Shown: one piece after another, positions 14,171 to 26,383 of the stretch | Layout of the letters: each line of letters begins with the position of its first letter | Position numbering within the stretch: the stretch's first letter is position 1 | Source of the DNA: Cristatella mucedo | Taxonomy: Eukaryota; Bryozoa; Phylactolaemata; Cristatellidae | NCBI GenBank assembly: GCA_009760855.2 | Contig: WPIO01000014.1 | Coordinates: 6,541,001 to 6,605,000, forward strand | Reading direction: 5' to 3' | DNA: 64,000 nt | The notes under the pieces: model-generated | Told to the model about the DNA's origin: nothing | The model's database searches: none | What the model saw: the letters and a program-made list of their open reading frames with translations, nothing else | Made by a program: the position numbers and the translations under genes

Positions 14171-15547
14171 CCTCGTCAATACTTCATTGTTTGGATGTTG
14201 CCTACTTACGATACAGTTGCCTTTAGTCATACCTCGCCCATTTAGATGCTCCTTAAAGGATCTTTAATACAAGCTATGAACTATATATGAACTAATTCCT
14301 GATAACATAAGAATACTATTTCGTAATAATCCCGGCATGACATAATATCAATGAAGATTGAAAGTATGCCATATCTGACAAAATGGCAAAAGATAAAGTG
14401 CAAATCGGCAAGCCCGGGCTAACCGAGTGCAATATATTAGTTTAACTTAGTGACTCAGTCGTGTATAAACCAATCTACTAGCTTAAGTCCGTATCTAATG
14501 ATAAGACGTAAGGGTTTCAGCTATTTTGGATGCTAGATAGAGAAAATAGTAGCTACTTTTACAAGTTTCAGGCTTGCGCATAATTCCCTTTCAACAAGAG
14601 TGCTGAACAAGTTGGTCTTACCATACATGCTCAATGAATAAAGTCTGGCAAATTTGACTAAGAAAATCAAGGAGGAAGCAGTCTTTTCCAAAACACCATC
14701 TGTTTTTTTGCGTCATTAGTTAGCTAATTCTGCCTGAAATTCACGCCATTGTCCAGAATGCTGACAAAGTCCGCTGTTAAGAGCTAGTTGCAGGATATAT
14801 CACTATAGTCTGGTGATTTAGTGCAGTTCTCACGCTATTTAATGCCGTACACTGACTGCCCAAAGCGAGGAGAAGAAGGTATTATCCGCATTATGCGGAA
14901 GTGTTTTTCATCCATTCCATGTTTGAAGTTTTTGGAGCTGTAATATATCAATAGATGGCAGTGTTTAGCTGATGAAAATTATCAAGATTAAGAAGCATAA
15001 TCAGTAAGCAAATTTAGTAAATGAGCTAAGCAGCTTTAAATTAGCTTCGAGGGGCAGATAAAAAGGAATATGTGTATACTGGCAGCAGGTTACAGGCAGC
15101 ATGCTGGGAAAGAGTTTTTTAAGTTAGTTAGAACAAGCAGTCTGCAAGGCATAAGTACAGCAGGAGAATATTATGAACAGTAGATACATACTGAGCTTCC
15201 TCAGCCGTTGGCATTCAGAAACGAGCATGTAGCAGGGCTTTATTTGAGCGTCTTTTTTTCAACTTAACTACTGGGCTTGCATCACGCAGTGCAAAAGCTC
15301 TGCATTAGTAAAGCCATCTTACAGGCTTAAATTAAAACGATGCGAAACCACATCAGCTAGTTAGCCAGTCATGGGTGCTTTGCTAATATTTATCTGAGAT
15401 TTGCAAAACAGCATAATGCAAAATGATCACTGTCATTGAATCGCGCATACGCTATTTGTCAAATACCTTTGTAACCTAGCATGCTTACAACATAATGCTG
15501 ATCTGATCATGTGGAAAAATTTTCTAAAATGGCATTTCATGTTATAG
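14171..15547. other. Intron; nothing recognised
   Basis: A+T-rich without convincing exons or repeats. It lies directly upstream of receptor exon 7. Confidence 0.5.
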
Positions 15548-15719
15548 ATAGTGCGACTACAACGGAGTCACTTTTCAAAGAGTGCAGTCGAGGTGGTATA
15601 CTATGCCATGTTGGAAGGAGTTTGCATAAGGGCACGTCAGCTGGTCTCCGTACTCCGCATCTACAATGAAGCTGAGTTTACCATGCTTCTTGGCTATGTG
15701 ACCACGGATGTAGCCGAAA
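15548..15719 (+). CDS. Receptor exon 7: SEA-like module 2, C-terminal half
   Basis: Phase 0 to 1; acceptor TTCATGTTATAG, donor GTAAGC. The core SAVEVVYYAMLEGVCIRARQ, followed by EFTMLLGYVTTD, matches the C-terminal halves in exons 4, 12 and 21 (strand, V-x-A turn, helix, LGYV). Its partner N-half is exon 6, 7.0 kb upstream; the long intron is swollen by LINE insertions. Confidence 0.78.
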
Positions 15720-18700
15720 GTAAGCTTTGTTTTCATTAACAAGTAAATTGAATTATTGTGTGAATCCTTTGGTATTTTTGGTCCACGTGACAGGAGTGTG
15801 GAAATGTTGGTGACAAGAGCATCTGGATAGATCTGAGCCACTAAAGTAGTTTCTGCTTTCTCACGCCTGCAGGGCATCTTTGGAAATAATTTATTTGTCT
15901 ATTTATTGCATTTAAGGACGGTTGGTGGTGGACGCGTGTCATATTGGATTATTACGGTTATAACTCAATTCTGCAATTCATCAGTAACGATGGCAAGTTT
16001 TTTCCAACTGCCGACTTTGGCACTTCGTTTACATGTTATGTTAAGCTGCTATCCAAGATCTGGCTGCTTCAACATTTCCTCCTACACTATGCCGTACTCC
16101 TCTTTAGTCACAGTATCTGACGAAACGGTGCTAGGACAAGATAGCCCAGCATGGATGAGGTGCTACTTTATAGGCAGTGGGTGTCTTTACTTTTGTTGAC
16201 TCTTGATTTCAGCCTTAGGTGGAAGTTTCTTGCACTTCAAGACGTAGTTAATGTGTTTAAGTCCTTCGGCAAACAAGTCTATATTTCTACTGTAAGTGGA
16301 AGTCACCCACCATGTAAATGTGGCTGCTGAGTCAATTAAACTTTATCTTTTTACCTTCACTTCTCGAACGCTCGTAATCGCACTCTTCGTGGACTAGCGC
16401 AACTTTCACAATGGCTATGTATAACCAAATCCGAGACAACTTGAATTATAGATTCCCTGAATTATAGATGTCATAGCCCTTTATAGACTTTACACCTTCT
16501 GATCCAATAGATTTGGATTTCTTCATAATACAGCTACCTGTGACCATTGATTTGAAACTAGGTTTAGGGTGTAAGCAAAAATCTGCAGACTACTCATTCG
16601 AAAAATTCTAGCTTAAAATACTGCTATCACGCGTGTAGCTGTTGCACCAACGTTAAATAAACCTGATCTCTTTTTCTGAACATTATCTAACAGCTTTTTT
16701 TCTTGCTTTTAACTGCTGAAGGTTACAACAAAACAATGGACAAAGTTATTTTTTATTATACATATACTGCTTAAACCATATTCGGTTCTGTTAAAGTGAT
16801 AAATACATTTTTTCGATTATATTTGTTATGTATGCTACTTTTATTACGATTGTTAATATTTTTAATGTATTTCACAGCTGCCATAGGTAGTGGTGCTGAT
16901 TAATTGCACTTAATTAGCCCTCAGGGTTTTAGTAAGTGATGACGTCTAATTTTTTGTAGTGTTTATTGAAACTCCTGCGATTGAAACCTATTACCAGAAT
17001 TCTTTTGTCCTGAGTAAGTGTGAACCGTTTTCATCAGCTTAAAGTAAGAAACGATGTTGATTAAACAGCGTCTGCTAACTTGATTTCAAATTTTGTACAA
17101 GCACGCATGTGCCGACTAGCGATGACCCCTTTTAGTATTGAAATCCGTTCGTTTCCGGAGTACGTTTGTCTTAATTGCTGGGAAACACTCACACTTTCTG
17201 TCATCACATATTTGGTCTTCTAACGTTTGGCTTTTTAAAGCATAAATCAACCAATGGATCGATCTCTTTCTGCGGTTACTGTTTTCTTGACCTAGCTTGG
17301 TTTCTCGTTAAACCATAATTATTTAATGCAAAGTAGGGTTTGTGTGCGTTCGTACTAGATCCGGTTTTAAGCTGCCAATTCTAGCGATTGCTGTGAGACG
17401 TTTATTTTATCTCGTATAAACGAGACAGCAGTATTGCTGATGCCTGAATTAATTGTGGTGTACTTGACACGTAACTGAGCAGTTAACAATCTGGGCCATT
17501 GTTTGTTACATAAAATAGGGTCACCAGCCATGCTTTTATAATGAAAGGTGACTGTGAAACCCCTCGCGACATTTACAGTGTTTTCTTAACAAAAAGAGTA
17601 ATAATAAACATAGAGAATTATTGACAAAAGCCTGTCTTATATTAAGACATATTACTAGAAAGGAGTTAATATTTTTCTTTCTATAAATATGCTGTTCACT
17701 CTCCAAGATAATCCAGTCCTGTAGATTTGAGTTAGCATTAGCCATTACGGCATTCCACCAATCGCCATGATTTTAGCTTTCATTTCATTCTTAATGCCTC
17801 GATTTAATTTTGCTAGTTAAAGTACTTTATCACAAGAGCAGAATAAACTTGAACGGGTCTTTTGCTAGATGAGCCCTTTATACAGCCTGCCATACTTTGG
17901 CAACTAAATAGTCCTTATCAAAATGCAGCCCTCTAGCATGCTGACTTGGAAGCTACTACGGATTGGGTGCGGTTAGGTATAAAGCAAAAGTGATCATACG
18001 AAGTCTGTTATTCAACACAAGAAAAATATTACTTGACACGAGCAATCACTTTTGAGGTATGTATGCAGAAAAAACCGCCATAACATTAAGTACTTGCATG
18101 ATCGGAGGGTGATCCTCATAAATTTGCAAAAAAGGTGAATATGTTTGTAAGTTCACTTTGGTGGATTTAAGCATTTGCGCGGGTTATAATGCATTGACGT
18201 GTTGGTTTTTCTGCTAAAAAATCCAATGAGTGAGATAGGAAATGTAGAAAAAAAATAAAGCCACGAAAATTAATTGATGTTTGTGGTCCTCTGCAGCTTC
18301 GGCCATGTGCCTTCCTGCATTGCCAAAGTAGGTCAACAGATTACCTGTCAAGCTATTCAGGCCAAATACAAGTTGGAGATAGCTAGGAAGGCAGATTCTC
18401 TGCTGAACACAATAGATTAAATGCTATTTAAATTTGTATATGACATCAGCAAGAAAAAATCAGAATCTATAAACTTATAGGGCAGGTAATGGAAGCTGTA
18501 AAAAGCGATAATAATTAATGATAACTAGTGGATGCCCATTATGATTCCGATGAATTTTAGTGTTGCATTACAATGCTGGCCTGAGTGTCCACTGAGCTTA
18601 TGGGAAGCCCAGCCTAGCTAGTGAGCCGGGCCTACTTTCGGGCAAACACTTCATGCCACGACCTGAGTCATCAGGTGCTTGAGTTTTATCTCCAGTCTCT

Positions 18701-19484
18701 TTCTGTTTCTGACCTACGCATAAGTGACGCGTACACTGAGGTTTGACATCACAAGCTCACAGGCTTCGTCTTCAGTCACTTCCTTCTGGAAAGTTGGTCG
18801 TGTGTGTTTAGTTTCGGCTCCTTGTGCAATGAGTGGGTTCCTTCGTCACCCATATTTATCGTTACTGTCTGCGACTGGTACGCTTATATTCTGATCACTT
18901 CGCTTCATTGTAATTTTCGATTCATAGCAAGGAAAATCCATCGGCTACTTTACTATACTTGTGGACACTACCAATTTTATTTAGAAATTGCACCCGCACA
19001 ATGCAACTGAAAATGTAAGCTTTGCATTCGAAAGCTGGCCTTAGCATCCAATCATGTAGCTGGCCAGTATGCCTCACAAATTATTTTTTTTAAACTAACG
19101 TAACTCTACAGTTGGAAATATATTCGTCAGCAACGAGTAGTGAATCAGAAATGAGTTGCATGAACAGAATCAACGGACGTGCTGACCATCTGTAAGTGAC
19201 GACTGACGATTCGAGCACCTCCCAGCATCCACTTGGTCCAGCTGAGTTGGCGTATAGGAGAGCTTCCAAAGTTAGCCTGACCCACAGGAAGTCATACTTT
19301 AACTATTTTTAGTAAGCCACAGACATGCATAAATAGAATCTGCCAGCCATTCATAACGTGGAATTGTATGCAGTTAATATAAATTTAGAGGCCGAAGCAA
19401 AGGGGTTAGTAGTTCAGAGATTGCAACCTGGCAGAAGCCAGGGCCATGCTTTAAAAAACATTAATTTAACTGAAATTTGCAAAG
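15720..19484. other. Intron; nothing recognised
   Basis: Contains short open frames (15906-16199, 18804-19010) without domain or phase support. A small possible SINE remnant lies at about 18620-18680. Confidence 0.45.
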
Positions 19485-19532
19485 TTATAGCATCTCGAGG
19501 TTCAATTTCAACTGTAGGTTCTCATGCTGCAG
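19485..19532 (+). CDS. Receptor exon 8 (provisional): short linker before SEA-like module 3
   Basis: A 48-nt segment with acceptor AAATTTGCAAAG and donor GTACAT, phase 1 to 1, encoding IASRGSISTVGSHAAG. It is proposed by analogy with exon 5 (45 nt, same phases, same place before a module). The acceptor is poor and there is no shared end motif, so it may not be an exon. Exon 7 can join exon 9 directly without it. Confidence 0.33.
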
Positions 19533-19939
19533 GTACATATACAAATTAGCAAAAGAGATCTTTTTTTCTACACTTTTTATCGCATGTCTGCACTTGTCAC
19601 CTCCATATATTCATATGGACGGAGCAAGTGCGTTGAGAAAAAACGCAAACGTGTATATGCACCTTTTAAATTTAGTCAAACGGAGGTCGTGGGAATAACA
19701 GGTAGCAAGTTATAAGCATTCAGTGCCTAGAAGCTGAAGAGAACGGCTCTCAAAACTTAAGGATAGTACTAAAAGAACTACGACGCAGAAGTAGGTGATT
19801 TGAGGTTAAGTATTGGTAAGCGAGTCTAATTGAAAGATTAACTAGAGAAATATAATTGAGGGATTTACAGGTTAGAGATCGGACAGTCGATAAGCTGATC
19901 GGCTGGGTGCCGGCTCAAGTCCTTAAGTATTAGGCATGA

Positions 19940-20225
19940 GACGTGGCTACGGCAGTAGCATTCACGGCAGATAAGCTTAGCTGTATAGTTTTGCACAAAC
20001 GGTATGCGTTTTATTACATAGGCTAACATTTGCGCAAAAAGAGAGTTGTATGAGTCTATGATTGATGTAAAAAATTAGTGACCAACTTTACTGTGATATC
20101 TTTGTCTAAGCAGGTCCATATGGTTGCATTGTCATATAGCTGAAAGTACTTCCACTTTACTATGTAGCTTATGTGTTCATTTAGTGAAATGTAATTTTGA
20201 TTCTATGCAGATGAGTAATAGAATT
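19940..20225 (-). pseudogene. Old LINE remnant
   Basis: The minus-strand order of blocks (cysteine-rich RT end, V-H-A-F-V region, then the linker upstream) parallels 12120-12340 of the younger LINE, but with heavy divergence. Confidence 0.5.
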
Positions 20226-20874
20226 ATAAGCATCAGCAGTTGAGAAAGATAGCTTAAATATAAAATATATTAAGTACTGGCAAAATGTAAGTGTTCGTAG
20301 GGGGCGCAGCATTTGTGGTATACTATTATTGTACTTCGGATTTGCTGTCTTTGGAAATACAATCATGCAAACATGCAAACAATCCTAACACGAGAGCCAA
20401 TGTGTTGTATATACTAAACACTTTATGCTGCCAAGCCTTGTACCAAACCGTGAAGACAGTCAGCTTCGGTCACACGACTTATTCCTTCTTTATACATAAG
20501 TGTGCTTTTATTTTCATCACAGTCACACTTACTTTCACATAGCAATTTCGGAATGAATTTTTTACTGATGCGAAAATAAAAAATGCGTGCATAATTGAGA
20601 TGTGAAATATCATAACGTCTGAAAATTATAAGTACAGCAATAAACCAAAGCTTTTGCCTCACCATGGTAAATCTCTCCATAAATAAATACGCAGGCTCTT
20701 GGCCTTATTAACTACATTTTTAATGATGCGACCAGGTTATTCATTTCTTCTCTTTCATCAATGGATGCCTGAGTCGTTTTGTCGTATATCCCCTTACCGC
20801 ACGAGTGCATCAGACAATTCTGCAAGGAGATAAAGGAACACATGTAACCACATTTTTCTAAGCCACCTTATAAA

Positions 20875-21025
20875 AAATACAATTCATTTGTATAGCGCCC
20901 CAAGAGAAATTAATCTCTATTCAGGCGCTTCACGCATGCCTCGGGGTTATAGCCCACGACCTCAGCCAGACCTTGGCCGGTGCGAGCGCCGTAACCGCTG
21001 GACCAAGCCAGCTCGGCATTAAGCT
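20875..21025 (-). mobile_element. SINE with LINE-like 3' tail
   Basis: On the minus strand a tRNA-like head (A-box-like near 21010, B-box-like near 20945) is followed by AAGCGCCTGAATAGAGATTA, TTTCTCTTGGGGCGCTATAC and an AAATG end. The tail has the same hairpin plan as the LINE tails in this window. Confidence 0.75.
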
Positions 21026-21109
21026 TAAAGGGCACACGAGATTATATTCCTTCCATGTTTTACATATCCCGCAGCCCTTCATATGAATCTGATTCCCTTA
21101 CCACTGCAG

Positions 21110-21279
21110 CTTTACTGATGCCCCTAACAAGAGGCGCCACTGACTTTTTTCTATCCTGGTGGAAGCTGGAAGCTGCACTGGCTCGAGCACTGAGTACGGC
21201 TATTTATAACTTCGGTCACACAGTCATTGGCAAGAGGATCGGACGTCGCGACACGTTTAGCAGAGACATACATGTCAAA
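21110..21279 (+). CDS. Receptor exon 9: SEA-like module 3, N-terminal half
   Basis: Phase 1 to 0; acceptor CCTTACCACTGCAG, donor GTAAGC. RGATDFFLSWWKLEAALARA aligns with the N-halves of exons 3 and 6 (ASD/ATD-F followed by an amphipathic helix). Confidence 0.7.
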
Positions 21280-21440
21280 GTAAGCGCGGTTGCACACGTA
21301 ATCACGATATACTTTTTTCATGGCCTATTGCTTGCGGCATCGCATTCTCTTGTCCAGCAGCAAAGTTAGGCACCGCTTTGCGTCCCTGTCAGTGTAACGA
21401 ATGTTGCCAGCTGCTAGGCTGCTGTTCTTGCGCCTTGAAG

Positions 21441-21624
21441 CTGCTTGACATGGAAAGAGTGGAAGGGACTTCAAACGTCGACATCGTCGGATTTGCTCAG
21501 CGAGCTGGTGTCCCTATTCCACCCAACTATGTCAAGCTTTATCTTGCGTCCGCACAGCCTAGCTTGATCGCTCTTGCTATGGGTGAAGTTGTCAAAGTTC
21601 TCAATGGCCATATCGATGTCCGAG
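21441..21624 (+). CDS. Receptor exon 10: SEA-like module 3, C-terminal half
   Basis: Phase 0 to 1; acceptor TTGCGCCTTGAAG, donor GTATGA. Starts LLDMERVEGTSNVDIVGFAQ and continues with a helix and LIALAMGEVVKVLNG. The strand and the V-x-x-x-P turn correspond to the other C-halves. An in-frame acceptor further upstream (before 21400) would add a Cys-rich stretch and cannot be excluded. Confidence 0.72.
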
Positions 21625-21742
21625 GTATGAAAAGTATTCTCCTTATGCAAGCTGCTTGCTGTTGATCAAAGAGATACTTAAATTATGGTGCAGTGTAATG
21701 GCATGCTTTTAGTTTACTTTAAAAAAAATGCCAGTGGAGCAG

Positions 21743-21928
21743 TCGATGATCTGACTGAAGGATTTAACTCATCGACCTCTACAACATCTTCTAGGATGGC
21801 AAGCACCTTGTTGACAACCTGTACTCCATCAATCCCTACTCTAACTAGTAGTTTCAAAGCCTTTGCAACTTGCCTAAGGCCGCATACTTTCAGTGAAGGA
21901 AACACAGTTAACTACTGGGTGCGAACAG
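21743..21928 (+). CDS. Receptor exon 11: Ser/Thr-rich linker
   Basis: Phase 1 to 1; donor GTATTA. The exon encodes a mucin-like stretch (FNSSTSTTSSRMASTLLTT) with an N-glycosylation sequon and ends NTVNYWVRTG, the same W-x-R-T-G end as exon 5. The acceptor context (after AAAAAAAATGCCAGTGGAGCAG) is weak but is the only one that keeps phase 1. The antisense open frame here is a shadow. Confidence 0.6.
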
Positions 21929-21949
21929 GTATTATTTTCTGGAGTAATT

Positions 21950-21953
21950 TTGC

Positions 21954-21990
<37 letters not shown>

Positions 21991-22050
21991 TTGTGTGTTT
22001 ATTTATTTATTTAATTTATTTAATTTATTTATTTATATATTTGGCTTTGC
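21950..22050. repeat. (TA)n/(TG)n and TTTA-type low-complexity repeat
   Basis: A TA run, a short TG run and TTTAATTTA repeats fill the intron between exons 11 and 12. Confidence 0.9.
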
Positions 22051-22115
22051 ATGTGCTGCAAAGCAACTCTGGCCGTGTTAGTGTGCACAGGTGTATCTGC
22101 TTGTCTTTTTGCAAG

Positions 22116-22511
22116 TTCTGAGAGTTCCACACTCCGTCGACATCAACAGCAGGGCTTTTACAATGGAGACACAGGAATCTTTGCACCGTCTGCTTATTGT
22201 GGCCTATCAAAGGAGCAACCCTATTAACTATGTGTTGCCTAGACCAACTACTACGAAATCAGGAACTTACGGAGTTCTCGCGGTATCGTCTGGCAGGATT
22301 GACAGTGCTACAAATGGAAAATTGTGTGTAGAGGTTATGCAAATTAGGAGATTGAATCCTTCAGCTGTAGATGTAGAAATTGTATACTACGTCGTGAGGG
22401 GACAGCATCCTGTTTCTGCAACAGAGCTGGCAGATGTACTGAAAAGTTTTCAGCCTAGAGAAATAGCTGAGATGTTTCGCTACGCTGTGGACGAGGACTA
22501 CATAATTGAGT
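22116..22511 (+). CDS. Receptor exon 12: SEA-like module 4 in a single exon
   Basis: Phase 1 to 1, 396 nt, with acceptor TGTCTTTTTGCAAG and perfect donor GTAAGT. Both halves are present: DINSRAFTMETQESLHRLLI for the N-half, a loop with a Thr cluster (about residues 45-65), then LCVEVMQIRRLNPSAVDVEI and VYYVVRGQHPVSATELADVL for the C-half, closing EIAEMFRYAV. This is the clearest SEA-like sequence in the gene. The mid-domain intron of modules 1, 2, 3 and 5 is absent. Confidence 0.85.
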
Positions 22512-22707
22512 GTAAGTCTGCGAATGGCAGACGGACAAGGAATTTATTAGTAAGAATCTCGCTCAAATTTCCTAAGCTCCAATTCGCTTTGAATTGTGCC
22601 TTAGACAGGATGCAGTAAACCCACTACTTAATTGAATTTTTAAATTTTCTTAACAACAGATGAATATTTTGCTTCTTTAATATGATAACCTAATTCTATC
22701 TTTTTAG

Positions 22708-22737
22708 CCTATGGACAATCTTTGCGTATTTCCAGTG
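22708..22737 (+). CDS. Receptor exon 13: 30-nt micro-exon linker
   Basis: Acceptor TTCTATCTTTTTAG and donor GTGAGT are both strong. Phase 1 to 1; it encodes YGQSLRISSG and joins the SEA-like module 4 exon to the first IgGFc-binding exon in frame. Its absence would also keep the frame, so it could be alternatively included. Confidence 0.5.
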
Positions 22738-25700
22738 GTGAGTATATTTTGTTTTGTTTATACTTACAATATGCATGTAATTATAAATATTTATATATAA
22801 CATGCAATGTAAACGCCATGACGTAAATTTAAATGCCATGAGTAATAATTCGACTACAATGACGTGGTAAAGGCTGGCCTGTGTTGGCATAATCCTGTGT
22901 ATATCAAGGTCACGGTCATGCTTATCTGGGCATTTCGTGGTTTTCAAACTGACGTAACTTGTGCAATCGGCATTACATCGATGAACGCTTCGAATACTGG
23001 CAAATTGGTTCAGCTTGGAATACTGGCAAATTTATTTTGCCTTTATCTTGCTAACACTGTGGTCTATCGATAGAATTTGGCAGTGCATTGCCCGGCTACT
23101 ATTGTATAGTGCGAACTTACATGATATAATAGCTTTACGCAAGTTTCATCCGCTTTGCCCAAATCTACTATGAAAGGTCAGCCTTCAAGGCCTAATGGTT
23201 TTCATCGTAAATAGAGTTTATAGAGATACTGAGAATAATTTTCCTCACTACAATGATGAATCCAAACGAAGGAAGGCTGTTGTGGGTTCAAGTTAGAAAT
23301 TTGCCTGGACGCTGGGATTGATCCAGCAGTCTGTGATTGGCATGCCATCCATTGGTTTACCCACTGAAAAATAGAAGCCTCGCTTGCCTATTGTCAATGC
23401 TGGACTTACTCTTAAGCGTCCGCTTATACAGCTACTTACCTGTACCAAATAAATCTTGATGTACGGAGTTTACTAGAAGAAATATTTACACGTACAATCG
23501 GGCGTAAAGCTGCAAATGATCTAATTAATTCTGGAGTCTGTGAAGTATTTTTTCTGTTGCTTAATATGCTAGCACCTTACCAGTAAGTTTTACCGGACGG
23601 GTGACGTCATAAGGATTCTCCTCAACGTGCATTTTTCGGGTAATAGCTTTCGTAATTCTGAGATACATTTTGCTAGGCAAAATAGACTTTTTGGAAAATA
23701 ACAAGAACAAAATGAAAACTTTTCTATCGCTGAAACCTTCTAGAAATTTTGAAAAACTCAAGAAGCTTATACGTGTTTCCAATGATCTCACCCTGCTTCC
23801 AGGCTCTTTCTACAACGTTCTTTAAGCTGCTGGAATAATTTTTATGAAAACACGAGTGCTCTTCTCTAATCCTTTAGTAAAGATAAACCGGCACCGTATA
23901 CGTCTGCGAAGTTGCAGCAACACAAACCTGGTAGTGCATACGTGCTTTAATTCTATAGCGACCATTTATTTTGAAGTGAGTAGACTCCGGCGTTGTAGCA
24001 ACGAGTTTACTGAGGAAATCACGCACATTAACTGGAAGTATCGGAGGAGGCAAATTAAAAGAGACAAACTCTTTCGCGATTGAAGCTATAGGCAATTCAA
24101 ATTGGAGAAGGAACGCCAATAGACATTTTAATCTTACCAAAAATTGCACACACAGCGAGTGCAGCCGTGCAGCCGTTACTCAGTCGACTGAGTACTATTT
24201 TGCTAATGGGTAACATGCCACTTTTCCCGACAATTTTAAATGGATTATACTATAGCCAGCAGTTTAATATGACTATTGTAATATAGAGAGTGAATAAAGC
24301 TAACCTGACATGCGTCAGTAGCTTTTTCGCCATCCGCAAGCAATGTGGCAAGCTAAACTATTTTTCAAATAGTACTACCTATAGAAAGAAAACTATAGAC
24401 GAGTCCTGTAACGGTCACGTGATCCTTTCTTCCTGAATCAGTCACTGCAGCCTCAGTCTGAACCTGGATGTACACCGATCCAGTTCTGTGCTGTGGCGTC
24501 CGCTTTGAGCGTAGACACCATGCAGGTAAGCACTCAATGACGAGTACGTGGATATCGCAAACAAGCACAACAGCTGAGCAGCACGACGATGAGAATGTAA
24601 AAAAAAATGAGTCGCTAGCTTCCTCGCTCGGTCTAGACAGGTCGATCCTGGTATGGAGCCTCCAAATAAGTTTTCTACTAGAATTAAAGAATTTAGGCAG
24701 AACTCAACGAGTGATTATTACTAAGATAGCCTTTTTAGGTGACCATCTCGGTAGAATAAGCTAATTACAAGCATTAGGCTCTCAGCTCTGCCAGCTCTTA
24801 TTGGCTTAACAAATAATAATCTTAACACTAATAGTAATTAATATTTGCACTAATGTATTAATATTAATATTTTATATTCATATTGTTTAATATGTTATTA
24901 AAATTAATTAATTTTAATATTAATAATGTTTATTAATATTAATAATGTATAAAAAACTCAGAGAACTCAGTCTTTTTCTATGCGCTTTACAATTGCTGCA
25001 AAGGAAGCACGATCAAAACCCTTATACATCCTGCAACAATAATGAAACTCCAATACTTTGGATAATTATGATTGTAAATCGCTTGCACAGCACCATAAGA
25101 GTACTTAATTGCTATTAAAAAACCTTACAATTCTCTGTATATATTGCGTTAGTTCCGAAAATTCGGTGCTAACGGCCGTTCAGTTGATTTCAGTTATTGG
25201 TGGATTCTAGCATTCTGCCTCAGTGAATGTTTGTATGTGCCTGTGCTGCTGAGGCGCATTTCCTTAGTCCTTATTAGTCTGCCAAAGTAAGCTAGCTTTA
25301 CTATTAATATCCTCTCACTTCAATTACTGATAATATCCAACGCAGAGTTCATATTCAAGCAACGGCTTCACTTGCAGAGGTACTATTTGGTTCCCTTGAC
25401 TTGCGGTTAAACGGGTTGCGGCCTTTTCAAGAAATCTGTGTAACGTTGAGAACAGTTCTAAAATCGGGGCAGAATCTGGGGTAGATGATCGCTCGCTTGT
25501 GGTTCTGGAGAAGCTTCTGTGATGTTTCAGAAGTCATAGATGGCTCAAGAGAATTATAAATGGTTAAGATTAAGCATGGAGAAGAATTTGGAATGTTATT
25601 GTATTACGGTGAGGTTTTTTCTTTGAAATACTTATACGAGTTCCTTCGATAGGTCCAGCAGTTAGCGGCACACAGGAGACTCCAGCTGGTGCTTGGGGTT

Positions 25701-26061
25701 GGCTTGTTTTATACGTGTATGGATTGGAAGTGTGGAGGCACAGGTTAAGGCTGCTGAAACGTGTAATGTGTAAAGTTACTTTGTTTAGGAGGTGGAGGTA
25801 GCAGATGAGGAACGGGAGTGTGGGTAGAAAAGCTTTTACAGGTTGCATCAGCCCTGGTCAACCTAGACGCTTTATGCGCTGCTGTGCTACATGAAGCAAA
25901 ATTTCTTTTTATTCCAGCGGATCATACGCGTTGCAACTGATTGAAAGCGATATCATTGTTTAGATATTACCTAAGTGATATATAATCCACGTACGGCTCT
26001 AGTAGCTCGCTAGGTTTCAAGCTCCTAATTGTTTGAATAAGCATCTTGCAATAATTTTTAG
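22738..26061. other. Intron; SINE-like and LINE-tail remnants
   Basis: A degraded tRNA-like SINE remnant lies at about 23285-23390 (minus). A LINE-tail remnant (CTCAGAGAACTCAGTCTTTTTC type, minus) is at about 24945-25015, next to an ATTAAT-rich low-complexity stretch (24825-24945). A possible exon at 24439-24524 was rejected on phase. Confidence 0.5.
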
Positions 26062-26195
26062 GTGACTCATTCACCAGTGGGCATAGTTTCCTTGTTGTTT
26101 TTACGGAAAGCTATACTGACGGCTCTAGTGGAATTCAAGGTTCGGCAGCTGCCGGCACACTGTACTTTGCTACTTGCTATTCTGGATCAGTGAAG
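26062..26195 (+). CDS. Receptor exon 14: IgGFc-binding region, part 1
   Basis: Phase 1 to 0; acceptor AATAATTTTTAG, donor GTAGTG. GDSFTSGHSFLVVFTESYTD followed by GTLYFATCYSGSVK is the N-terminal signature of the IgGFc-binding region of FCGBP-like proteins (G-x-x-F-x-V-x-F-x-E-x-Y, then a strand). It begins the largest recognised domain of the protein. Confidence 0.83.
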
Positions 26196-26289
26196 GTAGT
26201 GTGGATCTCGCCTGGGTTCAACTGGGTTGCTGGCTGTAATGTGCCCTTCTCACAACAGATTTTGTTTGCTTATACAAGTTATCAATAAT

Positions 26290-26292
<3 letters not shown>

Positions 26293-26379
<87 letters not shown>
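26293..26379. repeat. (TC)n microsatellite
   Basis: About 87 bases of uninterrupted TC in the intron after exon 14. Confidence 0.97.

Positions 26380-26383
<4 letters not shown>

Noticed and set aside
21714-21905. Minus-strand 63-residue hydrophobic protein
   Set aside because: It is antisense to the Ser/Thr-rich receptor exon 11, whose phases fit both neighbours.
24439-24524. Exon candidate ending SALSVDTMQ with donor GTAAGC
   Set aside because: Only a phase 0-to-0 reading is open, which cannot be placed between phase-1 exons 12/13 and 14.
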